From Agelaius tricolor (lineage: Eukaryota; Chordata; Aves; Passeriformes; Icteridae): 64,000 bases of DNA. Each line of letters starts with the position of its first letter. Position 1 is the stretch's first letter. A program made the translations under genes and the position numbers. The stretch covers positions 75,743,381 through 75,807,380 of the forward strand of contig JALJCS010000001.1 of assembly GCA_023055355.1 (NCBI GenBank). The letters run 5' to 3'. Of the stretch, positions 38,501 to 51,300 are shown piece by piece. The notes beneath the pieces were generated by a model. The model saw only the letters and a program-made list of their open reading frames with translations, was not told the origin of the DNA and made no database searches.

Positions 38501-40446
38501 AGATTAAAATTAACCCTCACTCTGTGTGTATATTCTGTGTGAGTTTTATTACAGACAGTTTACAATACTGTCATAAAGCACATACAGAGAATCAGTTAGG
38601 AGGTGGAAAGGTGAAACAAGGTCCAGTTATCCAATATCCTAATTTTGCCATTAGAAATCTCAGACTAATATACAAGCAATTCTTGGGGACAGGGTTAAAG
38701 ATGCCAGGACCTTCATGGAAGGGCTCAATGCTTGTCAGCACCTCCTATGCTATCGAATGATTAGCGGAGATCACAAAGATTATTTTCTATCCTGTAAAAA
38801 ATAGATGGGATTATTGGAGCTGGACCTCTGGATTGTTTATATTGCCAGGTTGATAAAACAATTCTTATTATCAGACTGATAGGTCCAACACCCCTTTCAG
38901 TATAAAGCTTTCTTTTGGTATGCATTAAAGCAATCACAATCTATACCAACAAAGCTGGAATTTGAAGCATAGTAATGCAGCATATGTTCAACTAATTTAA
39001 AGCCACACTTTCTAATTCTGTTGATCAACAAAACTGTACAGAGTGAACATTTGTTTTGGCATAATATTCCCTATGGCCAGTGAAAGAGGATTTAAATTTG
39101 TTTTATTCACATTTTGAATAAAACTGGTTACTGGTATTCAAAAAACTGTCAATATAATGAAATAAGGGATAAGACAACTTTAGAGTGAAGATCTTACAGT
39201 GCAGGGACAAGTTATATAATTCTTATTCTGACAAAATGCCAATTGTCTTTGGTATCACTACTAAATTATTAGCATTTGTCTGAGAAATATAAAACTTCAA
39301 ATGAGCACTATGATATGCCCATGTAACTCTCTGAAACAGTCTTAGTGAGTAAGGTGGATGGGAGAAGCAAATAAGATGCGGATTACCATGTTTAAATGAT
39401 GTGAAGCACAGGTCATTTCAAAGTTAACAGATTTTCAAGACCAGAGGTAGCACTGTAAACATCTAGCTCTTATTTCCTGCATAACACAAGCCAGAGTTCT
39501 TCAGATTAACTCAGGCTGTGGAGAGAATATTTCTCCCCTTTTCAAAGTCAAGAATACTGAGCTCAAAAAAGCTTATGTCAAACTAGACATGGAGGTGATG
39601 GTTTTGAGCTTATCCATTTCCTGCCCAACCTGCACAAGAAAAGGTACAGAAATCAATTATATCTTTGCAAATCTTCTTCCTCAATTGTCTTATTATAGCA
39701 GTGTTTATGATCTGGCCTATATTTATTGCATTCTTCACTAGCATAGGCCTTGCATTCCTCACTTGATGTTTGCCATGTGTTGGGCATTACTTGAAATACA
39801 TAGTTCTGGTTTCATTTCTCCACAGTCACCGGACAATTAACTGGTATAATATAGGCAGTTTTTGAAATTTCATTTCAAGCTATCATTTATAAAGGTAACA
39901 TATTGTTAGAATACTGGTATCAAGAAGATGTCAGTGAAGAAAAGAAAGACGTAATAAACAGTCAAACTGGCACTGAAATCCAACTAGATAAATAAAATGA
40001 CATAAACTCTAACATGCATTCCTGCATTCCTTTTTCTATCCTTTTCTCTATATACATATGCACACATATATATATATATATATATACATGGTCTTGTGTG
40101 TCTATGTACATATACATGGATTCCTGCCTCTGATGTAGAACATAAAGGGTTGGGATGATTTTCCAAGATGTGAGAGCCAAGTTTCACTGGCTTGATTTTG
40201 TGTGTCCAGGTTTTTCCTGTGGCTATTATTTCTCAGCACCTGTACTTCCACTGCTTCTTGTCTCCTGTAGCAAAGTGGGTCTGTTCAACATCGGAGCAGG
40301 TAAAGTGAAGGCTGTGTCTGAAGCCACTGCTTTCTATTTGTACAAGCAATAGGTACAAAGTGGACATTAAACAGGCATCCTGCTGTGTACCTGAGCAGGG
40401 TCTGTTTCATGTCTTTGGCTTTGGTATATTTATCTTATACCTGCTG
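35553..40446. other. Unique noncoding DNA
   Basis: No gene or recognised element. It includes a short (AT)n run near 36850-36861 and the longer (TA)n listed separately. Open frames such as 38256-38498 and 38461-38760 are unremarkable and overlap others in different frames. The 120-codon minus frame at 35317-35679 spans the palindrome and shows no known domain. Confidence 0.5.
40066..40086 (+). repeat. (AT)n microsatellite
   Basis: About ten AT units lie within a wider alternating purine-pyrimidine stretch that includes ACACAT and TACATATACATG flanks (about 40050-40116). Confidence 0.9.
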
Positions 40447-40592
40447 TTTTCTTTTTCTCTTTTTCTTTTTCTTTTTCTTTTTCTTTTTCTTTTTCTTTTT
40501 CTTTTTCTTTTTCTTTTTCTTTTTCTTTTTCTTTTTCTTTTTCTTTTTCTTTTTCTTTTTCTTTTTCTTTCCTTCTTTTTCTCTCCTTTTTC
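40447..40592 (+). repeat. (CTTTTT)n microsatellite in 146 bp of pure pyrimidine
   Basis: Hexamer CTTTTT repeats run with almost no interruption from about 40459 to 40566, flanked by further C/T-only sequence so that no purine occurs from 40447 to 40592. T-rich runs continue to about 40622. The open frames here translate to FLFLFL or KEKEK repeats and are not genes. Confidence 0.96.
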
Positions 40593-40622
40593 AAACACAC
40601 TTTTTTTTCCTTTTTTTTCCCC

Positions 40623-42269
40623 TCAGTAAAAAGCGATGAGGGATTAATTTGGGCCATCCTAACTCCCTGGTCATCCCACAAATGCTCCAGTCTGGTAAGA
40701 TGTAAAAGAGGTCTGTATTTCAGTTCCATTGAAATTTAGATGCCATCCCAAAAGATGTGTGATCACCTCTAAAAATTGAAGAGTGAGGTTGAGGTGATGG
40801 TTCCAGAGGTGATGCTTACTTACCTTTCACACAAGGGGATCTCTGTAGGTAGGACATCCAGGAAAAAGGAAAGCTTTTCTTCTATCTGTTTTTGTTATGT
40901 CACTCGTTGAAAGGGTTTCTATCACAAAATACAACTTTTCAGGCTCTGGTCAGCAGAATCACATTTCTTTTCCGTGTTGAATGGGTGAATACTAAACTCA
41001 TGGAAGAACACTGCTCTGCTTGCATTTCCTCACAGAAAGAAACTTTCAACACAGAACCTAAAAATTTAATTAAGTGGACTGGGGTTGCTCATCTCAATAG
41101 ATACATCTAAAAATTCTTTTGGACTCAACTGGACTCAGTTTCCCTAATTTAGGTACGTGATTTGCACTCAAATTTAACGTTTCAAATGAAAACATTTGTA
41201 TAAAATAAGTGATTGATTTCCCTATGTGGTTAAGGAGAAGGGATAGGTGCCTTTCAAGACCCATGGATTATGATTTTTTTACCTTATTCAACTGATATGT
41301 GTGGATAAACATAGCAGAGAAAGAGGAGACTCCAGCTGGGCAAGATTATTTGCTAATATTTTTCATCTTGCAACTTGTGACTTCTCTGTTGTGATCACAG
41401 GAAAGTCTCTTGCGAGCTTTGTATTCTGTTGAGATATTCTCAAGGGTAACAACAGCTTTAAATATGTCTTTTTTAATTATATTGTCACCTTTGTACTGAA
41501 TACTAAGCTGAATAAACCAAAATGTTCCATGTTTGGTTCCAAACATAGTTTTCAGTCATTACTGATCTGTACTGGATTTAATCAGTGACTTAGGAATTTT
41601 ACCAACAGGCTCCTCAGCTATTCCAGCTAGATCTGGTTTTTGACAAGTTTTATTAATAATAATTGGGGATACTATTTAAGTATCAAGATAGGATGCTAAT
41701 TAAAAAGGCATTGTGTTGGCTGATCTTATGGCAAATTTTATAATTTCTGACTCAGATTCCCTTTCTCTCAGATTTTCACTTAAAATATTTTGAGATGCAT
41801 TTTCTGTAGTATGTCAGATCCATATAATGACAATGAAGTTGTTCCAACACACAAGAAGTTGGGAGAAAAAGCCCAACTTCATTCCACTACTTCAGAAAGT
41901 TCCAAATATTAATTTGAATATAGGCATCACTCTTCCAAAAGAGAATTCAGCTTCAAAAATTTTTACTTCTCTAGAATTTATTAGATTGTAGAAAGAAGAA
42001 TTTTTGTTTCTTATAAGTGTGTATGCATAATTGTTCCTGTATGTAAAAAGGGAATTCAATTATCATCATGTTTTTATCATATTTTTAATTAAGCCCACAC
42101 TTCAGAAATTAAGAAAATATTTTCTTACTCTTTTGGCACAATCAGATTATTCTATCTGCTTGGACAAAAGTTTGAAATATGCTCAGAGAAAATGCAGAGA
42201 ACAGATATACTGATTTTCAAATTACAGATAACTATGAAACAAATCTTAAAATCTGTAGTTGAGAGGAAA
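40623..42269. other. Unique noncoding DNA
   Basis: AT-rich sequence without a recognised gene or repeat. Short open frames on both strands have no domain. Confidence 0.5.
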
Positions 42270-42362
42270 GACCAGATTCTTTCATACTTTGCTTGTATGT
42301 AATCCCACTGACATCAAGGAATGAGGGCATGAATAACTGGGGAAGAGTTTGGCCCAGAATGT
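42270..42362. repeat. Probable ancient palindromic interspersed repeat (MITE-like)
   Basis: The segment opens with ACCAGATTCTTTCATACTTT, has a middle AATCCCACTGACATCAAGG, and closes with AGAGTTTGGCCCAGAAT. This order resembles a family of palindromic repeats common in reptile and old amniote DNA that begin near CCAGATTCTG, contain a CCCATTGACTTCAATGGG-like centre and end in its inverted start. The terminal inversion is only partly preserved here. The assignment rests on memory and short matches. Confidence 0.3.
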
Positions 42363-42499
42363 GGAAACTAGGAGATAGAAAATGCTGAATTAATTTAAAT
42401 TTTCTAGGACATGAGCACTATCTTGTGGAATGAAAAATGGCTGAAAGACTATAAACAAAAGCAGGAGACAAAATATTAAAGTATAGATCTGTGGGAAGG

Positions 42500-43030
42500 T
42501 CTTTTCCTGGTGAGGGACTTTAGGGATCTATATTCAGTATGGTTTTATTTAACATTTTCTCTAATGATCTAGAAGAAGTTGCCCATTAACGAAAGTCCCC
42601 TATGATGAATAAGAGGGTGGAGTTGCAAAAGGTGATGAAAGACAGATAGTAAAAAGGAACCTGGATATGGATCCAAGGTTCACACTGACCAATAAATTTT
42701 GGAACAGATCAGCAGAAATATTAGAAATATGAACAGGAAGAATGACAAAATGAGATTCATCTTGGAAAATATACAAAGGCATCACGTGAAAAATTACATT
42801 AGACCTAATAATCTAAAGGAGCCAGAATCATGGAGGGAGCATTTTAAGTGAGTTTGCAGCACATTAGAGCAAGAAAGATAATATGAATACAGTTTGAGGT
42901 TTATGTGCTGCAAAAGCAAGGCACCGTTTTCTGTGCTACTCAACAACTGTGGAATATTAGCAGGAAGAGTGACAAGGGACCCCAGGGCTGACAAGAGAGA
43001 ACAAGGTGCAAAAGGAGGAAGCAGTGGTAC
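42500..43030 (+). mobile_element. CR1 LINE fragment, older, from the end of the ORF2 region
   Basis: The plus strand shows TTTAACATTTTCTCTAATGA followed by TCTAGAAGAAG, matching the CR1 block that encodes the end of the reverse-transcriptase region, and later CAAAATGAGATTCATCTTGG and weaker matches toward 43000. Frames are broken many times, so no ORF2 product can be made. It is more diverged than the adjoining CR1 sequence from 43031. It may be a separate older copy or the decayed 5' part of the same insertion. Confidence 0.55.
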
Positions 43031-43667
43031 AGCCAGCCCTACTCTGCTGAGATACTGAGGATCAGAGATCTAGCACAGCAATTCCTCATCCTGGGCTGCC
43101 TCCCCAGCAGTGAGGGCAGTAGGCTGAGACAGGGATCCTGCCCTCTGCTCTGCACTTGCTGCATCAGCTCTGGGGTCCCAGCACAAGGGAGACATGGACC
43201 TGATGGAGCCAGTCCAGAGAGGGGCAATGAAGATGATCCCAGGGCTGCAGGACCTCTCCTATGGAGACAGGCTGGCAGACCTGGGGCTGTTCAGCCTGGA
43301 AAAGGCTCCAACAAGTCCTCCCTGCACTTTCCAGTACTGAAAAGGGACTTATAAAACAAGGGAGAGGGAGTTTTATCTAAGGGCAGATTGTGACAGGACA
43401 AGGGGTAAAGATTTTAAACTGAAAGAGGGCAGGTTTGGATTAGATATTAGGAAGAAATTCTTTACTGTGAGGGTCATGATGCACTGCAACAGATTGCCCA
43501 GAGAATCTGTGGATGTCCCACCCCTGGAAGTGTTCAAGGCCAGGCTGAATGGGGCTTTGAGGAGCCTGGTCTAGTGACTGTCATCTCTGCCCATGGCAGA
43601 GGGGTTGGAACAAGATAATCTTTAAAGTCCCAACCAACCCAAACCATTTTAATATTCTGTGATTCCC
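43031..43667 (+). mobile_element. CR1 LINE, 3' end copy
   Basis: This is the clearest CR1 in the window. In order it shows GGGAGACATGGACCTGATGG (43187 on), GGACCTCTCCTATGGAGACA, CTGGGGCTGTTCAGCCTGGA, a GTGACAGGACAAGGGGTAAA block, ATTAGGAAGAAATTCTTTAC (43446 on), CAGATTGCCCAGAGAATC, CCCCTGGAAGTGTTCAAGGC, and a 3' end through CCAACCAACCCAAACCATTT to TTCTGTGATTC at about 43667. CR1 copies insert by target-primed reverse transcription and are usually cut short at the 5' side, as here. It is noncoding: the short frames inside are shadows. Confidence 0.93.
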
Positions 43668-46600
43668 TAATACATATCCCACAGTGAAGCAAGAGCAAAC
43701 AGGTCCCCAGGATACCTTGGAACCTATTCTTATGTTGATGCTATCTCTTGCAGGAGGTGCCACTGGCTTCCTCAAATCCCTTTCAGGCTAAAATGTTCAA
43801 TAATTCTAAATATTGGACTCTGAATATCACTGTGCTATCACAAAGATATTACTGTGACATTTATGTTAACTATTATTTTAGATATTTATGCCACATCGAT
43901 TTCTGTATTTTAAAAAATATTATACCCAATCTCATGAAAATTTGGTAGAGATTAATGATGTTAATGATACTTGGTCAACAATTATCAATGGGAGTGTTAC
44001 TTATGCTATATTTACAAGTGTCTTAACAATTTTAGCTCAGGAAATGGGCTAAATAAGTTGGGCTAGATATTTAAAGTGCACAAATAATACTAAAATATTT
44101 TTAAGGATGTTCAGCTTGTTAAGGAATTTTTTATAAATCTTATTAGATGCCGTTGGTAATTGACCCTCAGTGGCTATCTAAAGTTCACACAAGAAATTTA
44201 TGATAGGAAAATTGAGGAAATGAATTAAATGGATAAAATTCTACATCTCTGTAGGCCATTAAAAGTATCAAAGATCTCTAAACAAGCTTTTACCAGGCAT
44301 CTGAAACCTTCTGCTGCTATACACCAGCTTAGACCCACGGAATAAAAACTTGAAAATCTTACAGGTCTTGCTGGTTACCTACTCAGATTGCATCTTTATT
44401 AGTGCTAGAAGTCAGAAAAGCACTTAGCCATGTGTTTAAGTTTAATTTTAGGCAAATGCTTGAGTGTTTTACTAATCTGGGATGCAAAATTCATGATTTC
44501 CTATTATGCAGACTCAACACTGCATATAACAATGTACGCATTCTTTTCAAATAAAAGACACTTGCTATTCCAGTTCAGTTCTGAGCATTGTTCTACATTT
44601 GACGGAAACAAAATAAGTCTGGGGAAATAATGTGTTTTGGAAACTTTTTATTCCCTTCAACATCAAGTGGAATTTCTTTTTAAGAAATACAAATATTTTT
44701 AAAGATACAAAGATGTGTGAGAGAGATTGGGAAGCACAGCTTTAGCTTGATCCCTTTCGTTAATGCACCCTTGCAAATCAGAAGCAGCTCCAGTGGAATT
44801 TAACTATTGGGAAAACCAAAATATCAGAATCACAGCACCGATTTCCTTAAATAGATTTAGAACATCTGTGATGCTGGCTCAAATATGCTAAAATAGAGAC
44901 AATTTTATATAACTCTGGCATGTGAAATCATCTAATAACTCTTCTAAACCGTCTAGCCTTTGGGTCAGGGTTGTGCCAAGCCAGCAGCGGTGGCACCACA
45001 CCCCGTGGCAGGATGAGCACACCTTAGCTCTGCCTGCCAGCAGGGTGCAGGTGCTGCTGCCCAGGTGTCACTGTCCTGTGCCCAAAGGAATGTGCTCTGC
45101 TTGCCATCCCTCAACCATGGGCCTGTCAGGGAAACTCCCTTCCCCTCCAGCTGATTTCTTGAGGATGCCTGCACCATGTGCCACCATTTCCTGAGGCTGC
45201 ATCTCCAGTGCCAACAATATCGGTGCAATGGAGTGCAAAGGAACAAGAGCAAACATAAGTGAACATACATTAGAAAAAAAGGATGAATTCATTCAAGTAT
45301 GTGGGATAGAAGTTGCTTGGTGATGTTTTTATTGGTATTTGAAGAGCTTCTTCTCTCAGCCCATTGCAACTGCAACCATGTGGGTGTTAGCAGTGGTGGA
45401 AACAGTATTTTACACTGACCATGTGCAGAATCCCAGGCATGCATGCAGGACCCTCCCAGCAAGAGCTCCTGAAGGAATGGATTTCAGAACATAAATTCTA
45501 CTTTTTTTTTTGGTCAGGACTTCTAATTTCCATTGTGACTATTTATATATATATTGTGTATAATAATATATGTGTAATATGTTATGTATATTATTTAACC
45601 AGCCAACTGAACAAGGAATTATACTTTTGTGACATAGCCAAAGTTACAAAGTATTAGTTATGTACACAAACCATTAGTGACCTTCTTTGTGCACCAAATG
45701 AGACAAAAATCCTCAGAAAAAAAGGTATTTATAGAACAGAAGATTGTGCATAGTAATTGCTAAGACTCTTTCTCTTAGAAATGAGGCAACATGTCTGAGA
45801 TGGTGCTAGGTTCTCTACAGTTTGTTTTGAAGCTAAGTAAATAGCTCAGAATTAAAGTTTTCAAATTATTTCTGTTTATTTTTTGCTTCAGAGACATCAG
45901 TAAAGAGATTTTTCTCTACCTTAATTATTTGTTATGAAGCTCTGCTATGTAAATTCACATATTCTTGTAATGCTAAGCTGTAATTGATTGCAATCATCTC
46001 ATCTGTTTTTATTCCTTAAATATTTACATTCAGAGATTAATCCACAATATTTTAAAATTAAATTTCTATGAGTGCTCACTTTAATTGATCACTGATGTTA
46101 CCAAAATCTAAAAATTTGGAGATACACTTGAAATGCATGATTTGGTGACAAAAGAATGATTTCGTAGTTAAATAAGTTTAAGAAAAGAACAGTACAAAGG
46201 TAGCAGACACTACTGCCAGTGGTATAGTGATGAGGACATCACAGGTGCCTTGATTACCCAGGCGGACAAGAATTAATTTATTCCATAGCTCTGAAGTAAG
46301 AATTGGCTCATACAGTAAATGATCCTTTACTCTATTTGAATGATCAAACATTGTAATAAGTCAGAGCTATAAAAATGTGACTTTCCACTCCACACCCAAA
46401 TACAGAATTCTTTCTTCCCAGAGCAAATAAAATTGTGGTGATTACTTCCTTTCAATTGGTCACAATTGTAGTGTACAAGAAGTAAAAAAGCATCTTTCTT
46501 TTTGAAATTACAATTTCAACACCTGGTGAAAGCTGGACAGCATTGCACAGAAATGAAGTCCAGCTATCTTGTTCTTAAACATCCAACAGTGAGGTTTTTT

Positions 46601-48289
46601 ACAGGAAAGGTTATTTATCCTAATAGTTTTAATATTTTGGGAGATTACATTCACATGTTCCAAAAACAACCCCGAGTTTTCATCTGGTTTCAGTATTGTT
46701 CCTTCTCTACTTTATATCAAAGCTCTTATATGGTTTTCCTGTTCACTGTTAAAACAGTTATTGCTGTGCACCTCAAAGCCTGATGTTCTGGGTCAATAGA
46801 TTAATAGCAAACCAGCCTTCTAAGGCAGAATGCCTTATTCTGCCAGATAGTACAGTTCAGCCTGTAATGCTGAACAGATACTATTCATATATGAACCAGT
46901 TCATGATTTATTAAATTATATATTTAATTGCCTCAAATAAATCAGTGTGAGTTCCTATATGGTCAATGTCAGAATACTGAGCTCAATGTGCTATTCTCAT
47001 GTCTACCTAAATCCACCATAATACATGTATAATTATCACCAGTCCATCTGCATCACATGCACACAGGATGGTCATTCCCTCTCAGACTAAATTTTATTCC
47101 TAGCATGTGAAGATTCTTCACCTAACTCAATGCTGCTCCCAAAGACAGCATAGAGTCTCTCATGTACATTATGATCCCCTTTCCATATTCTCCTGAAAAA
47201 TGTTATAATACAAATAAAATTTCTGAAGGCCCCAGGAACTGATTTAGGTTTTAGTTAAGAAATTTTCCTAAGAATAGTGCCTGAATTGCAGGATTTTGAG
47301 ATATTAGAAATATTTCAGATCTTCATTATTTGTTATATATTCTCTATGATGACAAATGATTTTAGAAAATACCATAAATACTTAATACATTGGTGATATT
47401 AGCCAATTTATAATAAATACTAGGAGTGGAATTATTTTATAGATGATTTAGAGTAATCTCTTTGGCAGCCAAACAAACTGGAAGGCATTTTACATACAGT
47501 TCTGTTAATACATAATATGGCTTACTACATGATTAATAACCTAGTGCTTCTCATCGGGATACATAAAATGCAGTAAAAATAAATAAAACCATAAAACAAT
47601 TAAGGGGATTTGTACTCACTGATTCATTCCTGTTTATGAATAGACAGTGTTAGTATAAACAGACAGGGGGTCCTCACTTTATCCTTTTATCATTTCCAAA
47701 TGTTGTTATAAGATGGTAACCCCACTGAAAACAAACAAACCAGCATGTCATGTAAATGTAGCTTCAGACTAACATTGTGTTAGGTCGGCTCGGCTTTGAG
47801 AAATATGTGGCTTTTTCAACTGTTATTTTTGCTGGAAAGTTCTGTTTGTAAATGTCAAAGATATCACTTTATATGAAAACAAGATAACCTTATGTGCACA
47901 AGTTGCAGAAATGGTAGTCAGTAAAGGCAGTTTGCAGTTAAATTCCTTGTAAGACTATGAATTTTATGTATTTATTGGAATATTACTATGAAGAAAACTT
48001 GAATTCATAAAAAGATTCTCTGCATATTCTCATGCAAATTACCCAAACCACACTCTTTGCATTAAGACAAATATGTTCCCAGTAACATTTTCATTTCAGT
48101 GAATGCCACACTATCTTGAAGATGCAAGGTTGCATTCCAATGATGCTTTACTTCTTCACTTCCTAATTTACAAAAAGCAAGAAAAATTTCCACGAAGATG
48201 GCTGAGAGTATAGCTGCCAAACAGGAAGGAAGCACAGCTTCACAGGCAAATGCAGTAAGAGCAGAAATCAGCCTGCAAGGAAATGGCAA
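43668..48289. other. Unique noncoding DNA with one G+C-rich patch
   Basis: Mostly AT-rich and featureless. A G+C-rich island at about 44960-45215 stands out; it has open frames on both strands (44922-45194 plus; 44965-45270 and 45068-45292 minus) but no domain, and contains few CpGs. An AT-alternating stretch lies near 45541-45590. A repeat-poor segment of low G+C covers about 46900-48000. Confidence 0.5.
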
Positions 48290-48370
48290 GGTGGTCATAA
48301 AATCACAGAATGAATGGGGAGAGAGACCTTGAAGATCAAGGGACATGGGCAGAGACAATTTTCTCGATGT
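48290..48370 (-). mobile_element. Short CR1 3'-terminal remnant (tentative)
   Basis: The plus strand contains AAAATCACAGAATGAATGGG, GAGACCTTGAAGATCAAGG and GGGACATGGGCAGAGACAAT, which correspond in order to the reverse complement of the CR1 3' end, with a deletion between the second and third blocks. It is short enough that chance similarity remains possible. Confidence 0.45.
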
Positions 48371-51300
48371 CATGTCACTCAAGAGTGACATCTCATTAGA
48401 GACACAAGCTCCTGTGTGGTAGAAATCCTGCTACCACAGAGAGCTGCAATATTATAAAAGGGAGATACTGTAATGTTCTTCTGGAAACATAAAACATGGG
48501 AGTTTTCTATCAGAAAGCTACAGTGACAGCAAATAAGAATATGCCCTGCTTTCATATCATGAACTTGTAAAAAAGGCAGCCAAAGAAAGACTTTCCCTGT
48601 AACATGGAACTTATTGTTGCAAATAAATATTAAAGATAAATAAAAAGTCTAGAGGTGTTCAAAAAGTCATGGAATAATTAGATTTGGAAATTCTGGTACA
48701 GACTGCCCTTTCTAGAAGCTTTTAAGCTATTGATTTTTGGAAAATGGAGTTAAGATGGAACAAAATGAATATTCCTGCAGGTTGCTCTTTTTATACTCCT
48801 TCCCCTAGTTTCCCCTGCTAGCAATGGTCTTCATCCAGGGGTGCAGGTAGGTGATGCTTTGGCCAGTGCAGGGCTGCTCCCAAACATTTGACATAAAAGA
48901 AAGGGCTGCATTGCCCCATATACAAAAAGTAGGTCTGGAAGGAAATTACTTGAGAACTGTAAGCATAGTTGTGGTATTTATTTTGTGGACTTTAAGCCAC
49001 AGAAGTTTTAAATCAGTTTTAAATATTTTTGCAATTTCTTGAACTACTAGTTTGGTAATGACCAGGTGATCTGATGAATTAATTTATAAATCTCAGGGCT
49101 TGAATGATATATGTTTTCTTTCTGTTAAAACAAACACTTAGTAGAGTTTGCAGAATGCTTGTTTATTGTTAAATCTTCATTTTCTTTTGGTAAATATGGG
49201 CAATAAACTCTGCTATGTTAAAATTAATAGCTTTTACTGTTGGCAAACTTTGATCACAAAATATATTTATTGTTCTATCTATTCAATTTTTTAGTTAGTA
49301 AAATTGTGATGACCATACTCACAGGAGAAGAACTTTGCTGCTTGAGGAAATACATTGTTCACCGTAAGTGTCAAAATCTGGCATTACTTTTTGAAGATGT
49401 TCTCAAAATAGTTTGTTTTGTGATTGTTAGCAAAAAGAAAAAGACCACAACAACAAAGGAAATGTGTTTATGGTGTGAATAAATTATGCTTTTTTAGTCA
49501 TCATAGCCTCATGAGAATTTATACTGCAAGAGGAGTGTGTGTGGCTCCATGTGTATTTGCATATATTGAAGGTGTTTTTCATTTCTACAATGCAATAAGG
49601 CTTGGACTGGTGCAAGAAGAGGACGTTTCGTTCCACAATCTGTTCTGCTACAGGAAGAGCTCAAGAACAACAAAAATAAATTGAAATGCTCTGAGTTCTG
49701 TTCAATAATGATATTTTGCAGGACAGTCAAGTTTCCCACAGAGTAAATACGATCCATATTATGTAAATACGGTCCTGTGTACATTCGTTTAATTTAACGT
49801 TACCATCAGAATAGCACATTTCACACGTGGGAATGCAAAGCCCAGCAAGGGAGCAAATTAACTGCCCGCAAATTGTTTGCTAACGATGAAGTTTTCCAAA
49901 AGAAATCTCCAAGGTATATCTTTACCAAGGGCATAGTATTAGAGCTCTACTACCACATGTTTCCATTTGAACAGATGGCAGTGAAAAGTTTGGCTTCAAT
50001 GTGTTATTAGTTAACAGAAAAAAAGGCTTACTGATAGAGATCAAGGGAACTGTTTAAATTTACTTAGAGAAATGGTGTTTTGTAATCCATTCATACTTGC
50101 AATTAATAATTGTTTTTTAATTACTTATAAGTGGATAGAACCTCAAAGGTCCAGTGTCTTTTCTGCTCTAAAATAGTATCTTATTTGCTTTTGTAATGGT
50201 CTCCTTAATAAGTCAAAGAGGCCTTAGTTCAGGTGTATCTGCTGTTGAAATGGGACTAGTTGCAACACCTTTTCTGTAATTTCATTCTAAAAATTCAGAG
50301 AAAGCGACAGATTTTATAAATCCTGTGATTTTAAGAAACAAGAAATCTTTGCTTCATAATGGTACAGTTTGCATTAAGTGACTAAAAAGTAAAGCAAAGC
50401 ACAAGTTTACATGATCCTTGTTAGTGATCTGTGCTTTAATACAGACTGCTGGGTTCTGGGATTCCTATACCCAGAACAGTGACCCTTGATGGAGAGTCTG
50501 AGACTCAGCTCAAGAAACACAATCTACCCCTGCTTCCTGCTTGACCAGGATGTTGTTCAGTGTGTGGCAGGTTCATTCCTCAGTCCTCCCTCTCCGATCC
50601 ATAATGCTTCCCAGTGACAGGCAGGATTGAGTTAAGTGACTTCAGAGCATCTGAAAGTCCTGTCTGAAGTTAGTGGGACCACTCATATGGACATAGTTAG
50701 CCATATGTATCAGAGTCTGACAGACAAGGATGAGGGCTGCGGGCTAAGCTTGCCATTTCACATTAAAATAGTTGTGGTAAGATGTATTGAGTCAAATTCT
50801 TTTGTATTCATTCTGTGTGCATGGATTAAAGTTAAAGTAATCTGTAGTTAAATAGGAGCACTGAATAATATGGTATACATGTCAGAGAGAAAAGTTTGCA
50901 ACAAAAATATAGTAGAAAGATTGCATTTCAGTTTTGCACAACGGTCAAAATAACAAGTGAACACACATGGACTAAGTGAATGAGTCACCTTTTGTTCCAT
51001 ATGGAATTTCCTTTTCTCCATGTGCAAATTTCTTAATTTCCTTTTTTTTTTTTAGGAAAAAGATTGAGATTTAAGAAATAAATCTATTTATTAATGTCAT
51101 TCAATTTGAAAGCTATTGCAATCACCTAAATATCTTCTTTTAAAATTAATAATACACAGAAGTAACTCATGCTTTTTTTTCTACATGCCAAGTTTTAGTA
51201 CTATGGCAAACCAGAAATCCTGTTGACAATTAATATGAAAAATGAAAATATACTTATCTCTAGTATGGGGAAATTTTGTTGTTAAACTACTTCCAGGAAA

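Noticed and set aside
40360..40729. Several frames of 63-99 codons on both strands
   Set aside because: They translate the CTTTTT microsatellite into FLFLFL or KEKEK strings; not proteins.
43039..43227. Open frame with proline- and cysteine-rich translation
   Set aside because: Lies inside the well-preserved CR1 3' end, on the opposite strand.
48062..48391. 109-codon minus frame
   Set aside because: Part overlaps a probable CR1 remnant; no recognised domain.
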